Shown here: one piece after another, positions 6,989-13,676 of the stretch
Position numbering within the stretch: the stretch's first letter is position 1
Layout: the number at the start of each line of letters is the position of its first letter
Assembly: GCF_934295145.1 (NCBI RefSeq)
Contig: NZ_CAKRAS010000034.1
Location: 1 to 30,451 of the forward strand
Source of the DNA: an uncultured Eubacterium sp.
Lineage (GTDB): Bacteria > Bacillota > Clostridia > Lachnospirales > Lachnospiraceae
Direction: 5' to 3'
DNA length: 30,451 bases
Made by a program: the position numbers and the translations under genes
The notes under the pieces: model-generated
Databases searched by the model: none
Seen by the model: only the letters and a program-made list of their open reading frames with translations
Told to the model about the DNA's origin: nothing

Positions 6989-8743
6989 CTATGCTGTATA
7001 CCACTCTGCTTGTTTACAGAATAATGTATAATATTCTCCCTGACGTTTCATCAGATCATCATGATTTCCCTGTTCTATAATATTTCCATGTTTCAATACC
7101 AGAATATGATCTGCCATCTTAGCACTGATCAGACGATGTGAAATCATTAAACTACCTCTGGACTTCATGAGCGAATAGAACAACTGATACATTTTGTATT
7201 CTGAAACAGGATCCATAGAAGCAGTTGGCTCATCCAGAATCGTATATGTTCTATCTGTCAGAAAAAGTCTGCTGACCGCTAATCTTTGCCACTGACCTTT
7301 TGACAGATCAATACCGCCTTTTTCCAGTTTACCCAAAGGCTTGTCCAAACCTATATTTTTTATAGCCTCCAGATTCACCAATTCCAGCGCTTCCTCTAAT
7401 TTATCATCATGTTTCAGTTCACATAAATTTCCAAATGCTATATTCTCCCGAATTGTCAATTCATACTGATAAAAATCTTGAAATACAACTTTTATTAATT
7501 TGCCAATTTCCTGACTGCTCAATTCGTTTAAATCATGATCGTCTATCAGGATACGTCCTTTTGTCGGTCGATAAAATCCACATAACAATTTAATAATTGT
7601 TGTCTTCCCAGAACCGTTTTCACCTACGATTGCGGTACTTTGCGACAGATCAATTTCAAAATTCGCATCATGCAAAACTTCTTTCTCTGAATTTGGATAG
7701 GAAAAACAGACATCTTCAAACCGAATAAAATGAATCGGAACTTCAATATGTCCCATTCTTGGTTCCGTATTTTTTAATTCAAAGAAGGAACTTATGTAAG
7801 ATACCTCTTTGATTTCTTTTGAAAAATCACCAAATGTTTCCAGCAGATTGGTGATGGTATCAACAATGCTTAATGTTGTATTGAACAATGCAATAAACAT
7901 ACCTACAGAAATATGCCCTGTCATTACACTGTGAATCAATATTCCTGTGCAACCTATATACCACAAAGCAGCAAACAGGCTCTTTTTTAACAAAGCTTTT
8001 TCAACCTTCTTTAATGTTGCATCTTTTTCTTTCAACATTTTGTCACTCTGTTTTTTCCACAGAGATTTAATATAATCTGTTGCCTGATAGATGATTAATT
8101 CTATGAGACTTGTTTTGCTTGTAAGCAGTCGTTCATAATAGGAAACTTTTCGCTCATCCATTGTCTGACGTTCGTACAGTTCAAACCATAAACTTCCTGC
8201 TTTATAATTTTCATATAGCATTGGAATCAAAAACACTACAAATATAACAATCAGCAGATTCGATGCCTGCCGGAAAACTAATAGTAAACCAGCTAATGAA
8301 ACTACTATTTTTACGATTTCAACTATCTTCCAATAAATAATTTTTACCTTTTCTCCAGGATTTTCTGAAATTCTTGAGATGATATCATAGGTTGTACTTT
8401 TTTCGTAACATCTGTAATCCAGATTTTTATATTTTTGTATGATATCTCGCTCCAGGCCATCTGTCAGCCTCATATCAAATCGAATTTCCATATAATTATC
8501 AAAACTTGTCAAAATCACATCCAAAAACAATGCGGCAACAAACATTACAAAATCTAAATATATTCCAGTCGTAAATTGTCTCTGCCGCAACAGATTCAAA
8601 CTATTATCTATGATTCTCTGGAAAAGTATCGTATTAATTGGCACAAGTACAGCTAATAAGACGGCATTTAGTAATTTTATGCCGCCCCAGATTCGGTTAT
8701 ATTTCCATAACATACTCAGTATATCTTTAATCTGTTTTTTCAT
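6989..8743 (-). CDS. ABC exporter half-transporter (first of a pair)
   Basis: This is a membrane domain plus ATPase half-transporter of about 584 residues, counted from ATG 8743, which follows GGGGAAAAG at a normal distance; the ATG at 8761 adds six residues but lacks a ribosome site. The ATPase has Walker A GENGSGKTT (380-388 in the longer form), Q-loop VFQDFYQYE, signature LSKGQ in DLSKGQWQR, Walker B TYTILDEPTASMDP and switch His in MISHR. No site is degenerate, unlike many heterodimeric exporters. The GQWQ signature again points to the NisT/SpaT-like peptide exporter branch. It is the promoter-proximal gene of a minus-strand run that continues with the second half-transporter, the small helical protein and the deformylase-like protein. 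The substrate is unknown. Confidence 0.9.
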   Translation of the reverse strand: MKKQIKDILSMLWKYNRIWGGIKLLNAVLLAVLVPINTILFQRIIDNSLNLLRQRQFTTGIYLDFVMFVAALFLDVILTSFDNYMEIRFDMRLTDGLERDIIQKYKNLDYRCYEKSTTYDIISRISENPGEKVKIIYWKIVEIVKIVVSLAGLLLVFRQASNLLIVIFVVFLIPMLYENYKAGSLWFELYERQTMDERKVSYYERLLTSKTSLIELIIYQATDYIKSLWKKQSDKMLKEKDATLKKVEKALLKKSLFAALWYIGCTGILIHSVMTGHISVGMFIALFNTTLSIVDTITNLLETFGDFSKEIKEVSYISSFFELKNTEPRMGHIEVPIHFIRFEDVCFSYPNSEKEVLHDANFEIDLSQSTAIVGENGSGKTTIIKLLCGFYRPTKGRILIDDHDLNELSSQEIGKLIKVVFQDFYQYELTIRENIAFGNLCELKHDDKLEEALELVNLEAIKNIGLDKPLGKLEKGGIDLSKGQWQRLAVSRLFLTDRTYTILDEPTASMDPVSEYKMYQLFYSLMKSRGSLMISHRLISAKMADHILVLKHGNIIEQGNHDDLMKRQGEYYTLFCKQAEWYTA

Positions 8744-8794
8744 AGTTTCGCTTTTCCCCATAATTGTTTCTAACCAGATAAAAATATTCTACCA

Positions 8795-8804
8795 TATACC
8801 AAGT
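8795..8804 (-). promoter_or_regulatory. Motif ACTTGGTATA upstream of the exporter operon
   Basis: On the minus strand ACTTGGTATA lies about 50 bases before the exporter start. The same ten bases occur at 4678-4687 before the deformylase-like gene, and TATACTAT lies close to both. This may be a shared regulator site or chance in AT-rich DNA. Confidence 0.3.
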
Positions 8805-8836
8805 AGAAGATATACTATTAATTACTCCCAATTCTG

Positions 8837-8865
8837 TTGTATGCTCATCCTCCCCATGCTATAAT
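8837..8865 (+). promoter_or_regulatory. Promoter of the membrane microprotein gene
   Basis: TTGTAT (8837-8842) and TATAAT (8860-8865) are separated by 17 bases, a good sigma-A promoter on the plus strand. It diverges from the exporter operon. Confidence 0.6.
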
Positions 8866-8931
8866 TTGTGAAGAGAGTTTCCATTTAAAAACTAGGAGTG
8901 ATACTTTCATATACTAATAGTCAAACGCAAA

Positions 8932-9156
8932 ATGGATGGTTATAAAATGAGATGGATATATGAACTTATGTGGTTGTGGCAATCAATTGGTATTATCATT
9001 TTGATTCTTGCTATATTTGAATGCTGTGCTGCTTTGATTTTTAAATTACTGAAAAAACGCTATAATTTACATATGGCTGTCTGTATTGCTATTGCTGCTT
9101 TTATTATAGCAGTTATTTTTATCTTGCATCTTGCAGGAACACCTATGCCACTGTAA
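8932..9156 (+). CDS. Small membrane protein with two helices (74 aa)
   Basis: The protein has two strongly hydrophobic segments, about 14-38 (MWLWQSIGIIILILAIFECC) and about 48-68 (MAVCIAIAAFIIAVIFILHL), separated by a short basic loop KLLKKRYN. It lacks a recognisable domain. The start is uncertain: ATG 8932 and the in-frame ATG 8947 both lack a strong ribosome site, while an AGGAG at 8893-8897 is too far away. A promoter at 8837-8865 precedes it. It lies between the divergent peptide-exporter operon and the acetyltransferase. It could be an immunity- or regulator-type microprotein for the exporter system, but this is speculation from position and topology only. Confidence 0.55.
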   Translation: MDGYKMRWIYELMWLWQSIGIIILILAIFECCAALIFKLLKKRYNLHMAVCIAIAAFIIAVIFILHLAGTPMPL

Positions 9157-9251
9157 TCTGGAAGTTTGATACGAATAACATCTTACTCTCAGAATCAATA
9201 TGCTTTACACTTACAGAAGTGGAGGTATTCTCGGTTGCGTAAAAAAATAAG

Positions 9252-9280
9252 GCGACAATATATATGACGTATGATATGAT
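9252..9280 (+). promoter_or_regulatory. Promoter of the acetyltransferase gene
   Basis: GCGACA (9252-9257) and TATGAT (9275-9280) are spaced by 17 bases, 50 bases before the start codon. The -35 is a four-of-six match. The gap 9157-9251 holds nothing else recognisable. Confidence 0.45.
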
Positions 9281-9330
9281 AGTTAAAATAGATGGTAGTT
9301 TTCTACCAGATACTAAGGGGGTAAATTTTT

Positions 9331-9813
9331 ATGGGAAACAAAGTAACATTTCGAAACGCAGAAAGAAAAGACACTGGACTGATTCTTCAATTTGTGAAAG
9401 AGCTTGCAGATTATGAAAATATGTCGGATGAAGTAATTGCTGATGAATCTATCCTTGAAACGTGGATTTTTGACAAACAGAAAGCTGAGGTTATTTTCGC
9501 CATGGAAGATGGAAAAGAAGTTGGTTTTGCACTGTTTTTTCATAACTTTTCTACTTTTCTCGGTCGCGCAGGTCTTTATTTGGAAGATTTATTTGTAAAG
9601 CAAGAATACCGTGGAAAGGGATATGGCAAGGCACTTCTGAAAAAATTAGCATCTATTGCTGTCGAACGTGGCTGTGGACGCTTTGAATGGGTATGTCTCG
9701 ATTGGAACAAACCAAGTATAGATTTCTATCTTTCTCTTGATGCAGAACCTCAGGCAGATTGGACGATTTATCGTATGACCGGTGACACCCTCACCAATTT
9801 TGCCGAATCCTGA
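9331..9813 (+). CDS. GNAT N-acetyltransferase, diamine/spermidine type
   Basis: This 160-residue GNAT enzyme should transfer acetyl from acetyl-CoA to an amine. The acetyl-CoA pyrophosphate loop is QEYRGKGYGKALL (91-103, with the R-G-x-G-x-G pattern). The stretch FFHNFSTFLGRAGLYLEDLFV before it and CLDWNKPSIDFYLSL after it are hallmarks of the SSAT-like diamine/polyamine acetyltransferases. ATG 9331 follows AAGGGGG at 9 bases. The length is normal for the family. It has its own promoter and ends in a strong terminator, so it is probably a single-gene unit. The preferred substrate (putrescine, spermidine or thialysine) cannot be told from sequence. Confidence 0.88.
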   Translation: MGNKVTFRNAERKDTGLILQFVKELADYENMSDEVIADESILETWIFDKQKAEVIFAMEDGKEVGFALFFHNFSTFLGRAGLYLEDLFVKQEYRGKGYGKALLKKLASIAVERGCGRFEWVCLDWNKPSIDFYLSLDAEPQADWTIYRMTGDTLTNFAES

Positions 9814-9828
9814 TTGCATGCAACAAGC

Positions 9829-9891
9829 TGCGCCAAGGAACCTGAAAGAGAAAAAAATGATGAAATATCCATCTATCATCCTTGTGGCGCA
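9829..9891 (+). other. Long-range stem in the acetyltransferase 3' region
   Basis: TGCGCCAAGGA (9829-9839) can pair with TCCTTGTGGCGCA (9879-9891) with a 2-base bulge, just before the terminator. It is preceded by the palindrome TTGCATGCAA (9814-9823). A structured 3' end or a processed small RNA is possible. Confidence 0.35.
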
Positions 9892-9898
9892 TTCACAG

Positions 9899-9930
9899 CA
9901 GAGAGGTAACAAATACCTCTCTGTTTTTAT
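9899..9930 (+). terminator. Intrinsic terminator of the acetyltransferase gene
   Basis: A perfect 10-bp stem CAGAGAGGTA (9899-9908) / TACCTCTCTG (9914-9923) with loop ACAAA is followed by TTTTTAT. Confidence 0.85.
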
Positions 9931-9944
9931 CTGGTTAAGCTTAA

Positions 9945-10015
9945 ATCAAAATTCCATTTATTACTCATTTATATGTTTCTGCTATTTCAGATTTTAGTGT
10001 GTTATTTTTATTTTC
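9945..10015 (-). repeat. Leader repeat, copy B, joined to a deformylase-tail-like end
   Basis: Read on the minus strand, the part just after the ATPase gene resembles the leader of the small helical gene (copy A, 5046-5115), up to GAGTAATAAATGGA. It then continues AATGGAATTTTGATTTAA, which matches the last codons of the deformylase-like gene (NGILI stop, AATGGAATTTTGATATAA). This looks like a collapsed second copy of the leader/small protein/deformylase cassette. Confidence 0.5.
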
Positions 10016-11969
10016 GCTCTATCACCCAAATATCCTTTCCAGAAAATGCAAAACCTATTTTATAAATCTTTTCTTCCGGAATGCCTGCTGCCAGCAGATC
10101 CGTTTCATATGCTTTTTCCTCAATCTGCAACAATGCGTTTTCTGCTGTAGCAGCCAGTGATTTTTCATTCCTGCTGTCATGTATCTTAAATTCCATAATA
10201 AATGCATCATCCTCTTTGTTGATTGGAAACATTGCAATATCATATCTGCCACGTCCACTTTCCCGATTTGATCGAATATGATATCTGTCACGCAACGATA
10301 CGATCAGCCCCAGAACAAGTCCATGGTAAAAATTTTCCGGTACACGGTCAGAAGGTTGTTTTCCTGTATCAAAATAACTCATTGATGAATACGCAATCTC
10401 CGTAAGAATATCACTCATCTTCTCCGTCTGATGCTCTAATAATGCCGTTACAAATGCATTGTAAATTGCATTACCATTCTTAAACATTTCAAGAATTTCA
10501 TATCGAAACATACCCATTACTTCCTGATTTGTCACCGACACATCACACTCCGTCAGTTCGCCATGCTTTTTCACATTGTCAGCTTTAATATAACCGACAG
10601 CTAACAGAAGAGACCACAAGCTGTTTTCATCACCATCCAAATATTGAAAGGTGATATTTTCATTAATTTCTTTATGTATCACTTCCCCTGACATAAGCAG
10701 TTCGATTTCATACTTACTGCGTACCGGATGTTTGCGGATAACATCACGGATCAGTTCATTACTGCTCGTATGTGTCCAATAAGATACTAATTCACCATTT
10801 CGAAGATAATTGCAGATGGACCATGGATTATAAATATCTTTCCTTCCTCCGATGATAAATCCATTATACATAGATTTAATCTTGGGCATAGACATTATAT
10901 TCTGACATTTCAAAGCATCAGATACTTCCTTCTCTGTGAATCCGAAACTGTCATCATATGCTTTGCATGTTACCGTATCTACTTCAATATTGTTCATATC
11001 AGAAAATAAAGAGTTTTTCGTTACTCTTGTAATACCGGTAATGATTGCTCTGTCATAGTAAGGATTTTCCTTAAATGCACAGTGAAACAGCTGGCGGCAG
11101 GTTCCGATCATTTCATTCCAATATCCGTCTGTATAGGCCTCAAGTAACGGTGTATCATATTCATCCAGAAGAATGACTGGCAAAGTGCCATAATGTATAG
11201 ACAGAAGTCTGCACAGACGAGGGATGGCTACTTCTGCCTGATCTACATCTCCTTTACGAAACATTTCACGCAAAGAACGATATTCTTCCCTGTCATCTTC
11301 ACTCAGCCTGTCACTTTTCAATAATTCACTATGCGCATCATACATCATAAAGAATGAATTACTGATTCCTTTCATTGCCTGGTTATAATTAGCACCTTTA
11401 CAACTACCAAAGCTGACAGAAACCGTTGGTATTTTTCCATACCATTTCCGAATGCGACTTTTTCTCCATACATTCAATTTTTCAAAATACTCCGGATGAC
11501 CAGATAATCTTGGATCCAGGAAATATTCAACGGTGCTGATCATTGTTGTTTTCCCAAAGCGTCTTGGGCGTGTAATAAGGGTTACTTTCGCTTCACTAAT
11601 CATCCATTCTGAAATAAACTGCGTTTTGTCCACATAAAACTGTTTCCCACAGGCAAATTCACGAAAACTTTGACTTCCGCATCCAACTTTTTCATCCAGA
11701 TAAGGATTCCACATTAAAATATCCTTTATTTTATCCCAATATGCCATCAGACGCTGTCTTTGTTCCAGTAATTTTTTTCGTTCATCAAAGGCTTCCAGAA
11801 CATATTCCCGCTCAGATAATTTTACATAATAACTAACGGACTTCCCACTAATCGTTTTCTGGATATAAGGCTGTTTTTTCCCATTGATATTTTTATAAGT
11901 TAAAGTGCCTTTTGGCAACTGTTCCAAACGATCATCTATTTTTGCAATCTGTTCCTTTGGACTACTCAT
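10008..11969 (-). CDS. AAA-ATPase-like protein with C-terminal PD-(D/E)XK domain
   Basis: This is a 653-residue protein of the AAA-ATPase-like/DUF1703 type that is abundant in gut anaerobes. Residues about 100-400 form the ATPase, with Walker A RPRRFGKTT (134-142) and Walker B VILLDEYDTPLLEAY. The C-terminus carries a nuclease-like site: Asp577 in GRYDIAMF, then Glu593 and Lys595 in MEFKI. Unusually, residues 1-95 form an extra N-terminal part with KGTLTYKNINGKKQPYI and a charged, coiled-coil-like helix (EREYVLEAFDERKKLLEQR). The KGTLxxKxINGKxxxY pattern resembles small domains found alone or in other gut-bacterial proteins. The biological role of the family is unsettled; defence or mobile-element functions have been suggested. 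ATG 11969 follows GGGGAGGAG. Its promoter carries phased repeats. Confidence 0.85.
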   Translation of the reverse strand: MSSPKEQIAKIDDRLEQLPKGTLTYKNINGKKQPYIQKTISGKSVSYYVKLSEREYVLEAFDERKKLLEQRQRLMAYWDKIKDILMWNPYLDEKVGCGSQSFREFACGKQFYVDKTQFISEWMISEAKVTLITRPRRFGKTTMISTVEYFLDPRLSGHPEYFEKLNVWRKSRIRKWYGKIPTVSVSFGSCKGANYNQAMKGISNSFFMMYDAHSELLKSDRLSEDDREEYRSLREMFRKGDVDQAEVAIPRLCRLLSIHYGTLPVILLDEYDTPLLEAYTDGYWNEMIGTCRQLFHCAFKENPYYDRAIITGITRVTKNSLFSDMNNIEVDTVTCKAYDDSFGFTEKEVSDALKCQNIMSMPKIKSMYNGFIIGGRKDIYNPWSICNYLRNGELVSYWTHTSSNELIRDVIRKHPVRSKYEIELLMSGEVIHKEINENITFQYLDGDENSLWSLLLAVGYIKADNVKKHGELTECDVSVTNQEVMGMFRYEILEMFKNGNAIYNAFVTALLEHQTEKMSDILTEIAYSSMSYFDTGKQPSDRVPENFYHGLVLGLIVSLRDRYHIRSNRESGRGRYDIAMFPINKEDDAFIMEFKIHDSRNEKSLAATAENALLQIEEKAYETDLLAAGIPEEKIYKIGFAFSGKDIWVIERK

Positions 11970-12017
11970 AAATCATTCTCCTCCCCTCTAAATAACAACT
12001 GGACATATTTATTTTTT

Positions 12018-12046
12018 ATTATATAACCATTCATAACCATTGTAAA
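12018..12046 (-). promoter_or_regulatory. Promoter of the AAA-ATPase-like gene
   Basis: On the minus strand TTTACA (12046-12041) and TATAAT (12023-12018) are 17 bases apart, nearly consensus, about 50 bases before the start codon. Confidence 0.7.
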
Positions 12047-12050
12047 CCAT
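12023..12050. repeat. Three helically phased direct repeats (TAACCAT)
   Basis: ATAACCAT at 12023 and 12033 and TAAACCAT at 12043 repeat every 10 bases, one helical turn, so all lie on one face of the DNA. They overlap the -35 and spacer of the ATPase promoter and are a likely operator for a cooperative regulator. Confidence 0.6.
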
Positions 12051-12051
12051 G

Positions 12052-12080
12052 TTGTGTGTCCTTTTTACGTATGCTATAAT
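12052..12080 (+). promoter_or_regulatory. Plus-strand promoter with no gene downstream
   Basis: TTGTGT (12052-12057) and TATAAT (12075-12080) are 17 bases apart. The -10 is flanked by direct repeats ACGTATG (12067-12073, 12092-12098). The transcript would run into the 12-bp hairpin at 12161-12187; no coding frame follows on this strand. Confidence 0.45.
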
Positions 12081-12160
12081 TTTCTATAACAACGTATGTT
12101 GATCTATGTAAATGCAAGACACTGATGCATAAATTCAATGAACTGCCACTGGAAACTCAT

Positions 12161-12187
12161 GAACGCAGTCACTTTGTGACTGCGTTC
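12161..12187. terminator. 12-bp hairpin at the end of the raffinose operon
   Basis: GAACGCAGTCAC (12161-12172), loop TTT, GTGACTGCGTTC (12176-12187) forms a perfect stem 13 bases after the phosphorylase stop codon. Neither side has a strong U-tract, so it may act as an mRNA 3' stabiliser as much as a terminator. Confidence 0.55.
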
Positions 12188-12200
12188 AAATTATCTGAAA

Positions 12201-13676
12201 TTAAGATATGTTAAAATTTCCTGTTGCAAAATCCACATCCAGCTGTGCGGCTGCATCCGAATTATTCCAGCGAATCATCAATTTCTGATCCTCTGCCTGG
12301 ACCTGAATATACGCATCTTCGGTAAATGCCTTACAAGTACTGCGAAACCGTAACAGTTCCAATTGTTTTTGCACAACCTCTGTCTGAAGTGCCTGCTCAA
12401 TTTGATCATCCGTTAAATTCGTGCGATTAATTTCTTTATGTCCACCTTCGCCTGCCTGTTTTACTGCCTCATGATCGTTTTTTCCGGCAAACAGATCTAA
12501 ATACCATATTTGTGGTTTTCCAGGCATAAACATCTGGATAGCTCTTGCCAACAAAAGTTTTTGTTCTGATTCTCCCAATGCACTGAAATAAGTTGCATTT
12601 ACCTGATAGTACACATTTTTCTGACCATGGAGATTTTTCACCATACCACCTCGATCTACAATCAATGTAATCAGTTTTTGAATATCTTCTTCCGGAAGAA
12701 TTCCTTTCAGATCGAGTAACGGAATTCCATCATGGCATCCTAGCATATTCACGGTTTGAATCTTTTTGTCTACCAGTTCCTTTGCCCAGTTTGCCAGATA
12801 CTTACTTCGTTTGTTTTCAATCGCATCGATCACCAGACCTGGAAGAAAGAAATCATAGGTCATATATCCTTTTTCTGCTACCTTCTGATAAATATGTTCC
12901 TCATATGCTGCATGAATTTCCGGCAACAAAGTCAGACCATAAGGTTGTGCATACATCTGAATCTGTTCCAGTAAATCCCATGTTTCCGGCTCATTGAGAA
13001 AATTCTTTCTTCCAGGTGCTTTCGGTGCATAGGCAAAAGCATCCAGTCGTACAATACTTGCCCCATAGGATGCAATTTTAGCAAGAGTTTCCCTGTAAAA
13101 TGTCCATACTTCAGGAGATTGAATGTTCAGATCCATCTGTCCAAGATACTGCGGATAATGTTCTTCCTGATAAAATGTATTCCAGTAAGGATGTTTTGTT
13201 CCATCCGGAAACTGTACCATCAGGATTGGAAGTCCTGGTTTTCGAAAGAACATGTCTTTAATGTATGTCTCGTCTGGTTGAATATAGCCCTGTTCCGTCA
13301 TAGAGCCATAGCCTTCCCAGAACGCATTCCAATCAATAAAAAAGTTTTTATACTCCGATGCGTCTCCCTTTTCTACCAGATCTTTAAACTGTGGCGATTG
13401 TGCTGATGCATGATTTAAGATAAAGTCTAGTTTCAGATCTATGCCAAGCTGTTTTAACAATTTCAGATCATCTTGTGTGGCAATTTCTTCATTGACATCA
13501 TAATCAATGACAGAAAATCCACGGTCCAAATCCGAATGATACAGACTTGGTAATATGTAAAAAGAGCCAAAGACATTATTCATCTCATCTCTTTCCAGCA
13601 ATGTTACAATCTTTTTCAGAGTTCCACCTAAACTGTCTGGATAAGCATTCAGCATCGGTTTAAGATTCATATACAT
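12201..13676 (-). CDS. Sucrose 6F-phosphate phosphorylase (GH13_18)
   Basis: This GH13 subfamily 18 enzyme should split sucrose-6-phosphate with phosphate into glucose-1-phosphate and fructose-6-phosphate in the cytoplasm. Catalytic residues, numbered from ATG 13691, are Asp217 in IVRLDAF (nucleophile), Glu258 in LLPEIHA (acid/base) and Asp321 in GCHDGIP (transition-state stabiliser). The start is most likely ATG 13676, five bases after GGAAAGGA; ATG 13670 is also possible. It overlaps the end of the AgaSK gene by 17 bases, which suggests coupled translation. In R. gnavus E1 the enzyme at this place was characterised as sucrose 6F-phosphate phosphorylase, and the adjacent sucrose kinase domain supports the phosphorylated substrate over plain sucrose. 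The distinction cannot be proven from sequence alone. Confidence 0.88.
   Translation of the reverse strand: MYMNLKPMLNAYPDSLGGTLKKIVTLLERDEMNNVFGSFYILPSLYHSDLDRGFSVIDYDVNEEIATQDDLKLLKQLGIDLKLDFILNHASAQSPQFKDLVEKGDASEYKNFFIDWNAFWEGYGSMTEQGYIQPDETYIKDMFFRKPGLPILMVQFPDGTKHPYWNTFYQEEHYPQYLGQMDLNIQSPEVWTFYRETLAKIASYGASIVRLDAFAYAPKAPGRKNFLNEPETWDLLEQIQMYAQPYGLTLLPEIHAAYEEHIYQKVAEKGYMTYDFFLPGLVIDAIENKRSKYLANWAKELVDKKIQTVNMLGCHDGIPLLDLKGILPEEDIQKLITLIVDRGGMVKNLHGQKNVYYQVNATYFSALGESEQKLLLARAIQMFMPGKPQIWYLDLFAGKNDHEAVKQAGEGGHKEINRTNLTDDQIEQALQTEVVQKQLELLRFRSTCKAFTEDAYIQVQAEDQKLMIRWNNSDAAAQLDVDFATGNFNIS

Noticed and set aside
9945..9962. A complete second deformylase gene near 9945
   Set aside because: Only the last codons match; there is no body of the gene between the leader repeat and this end.
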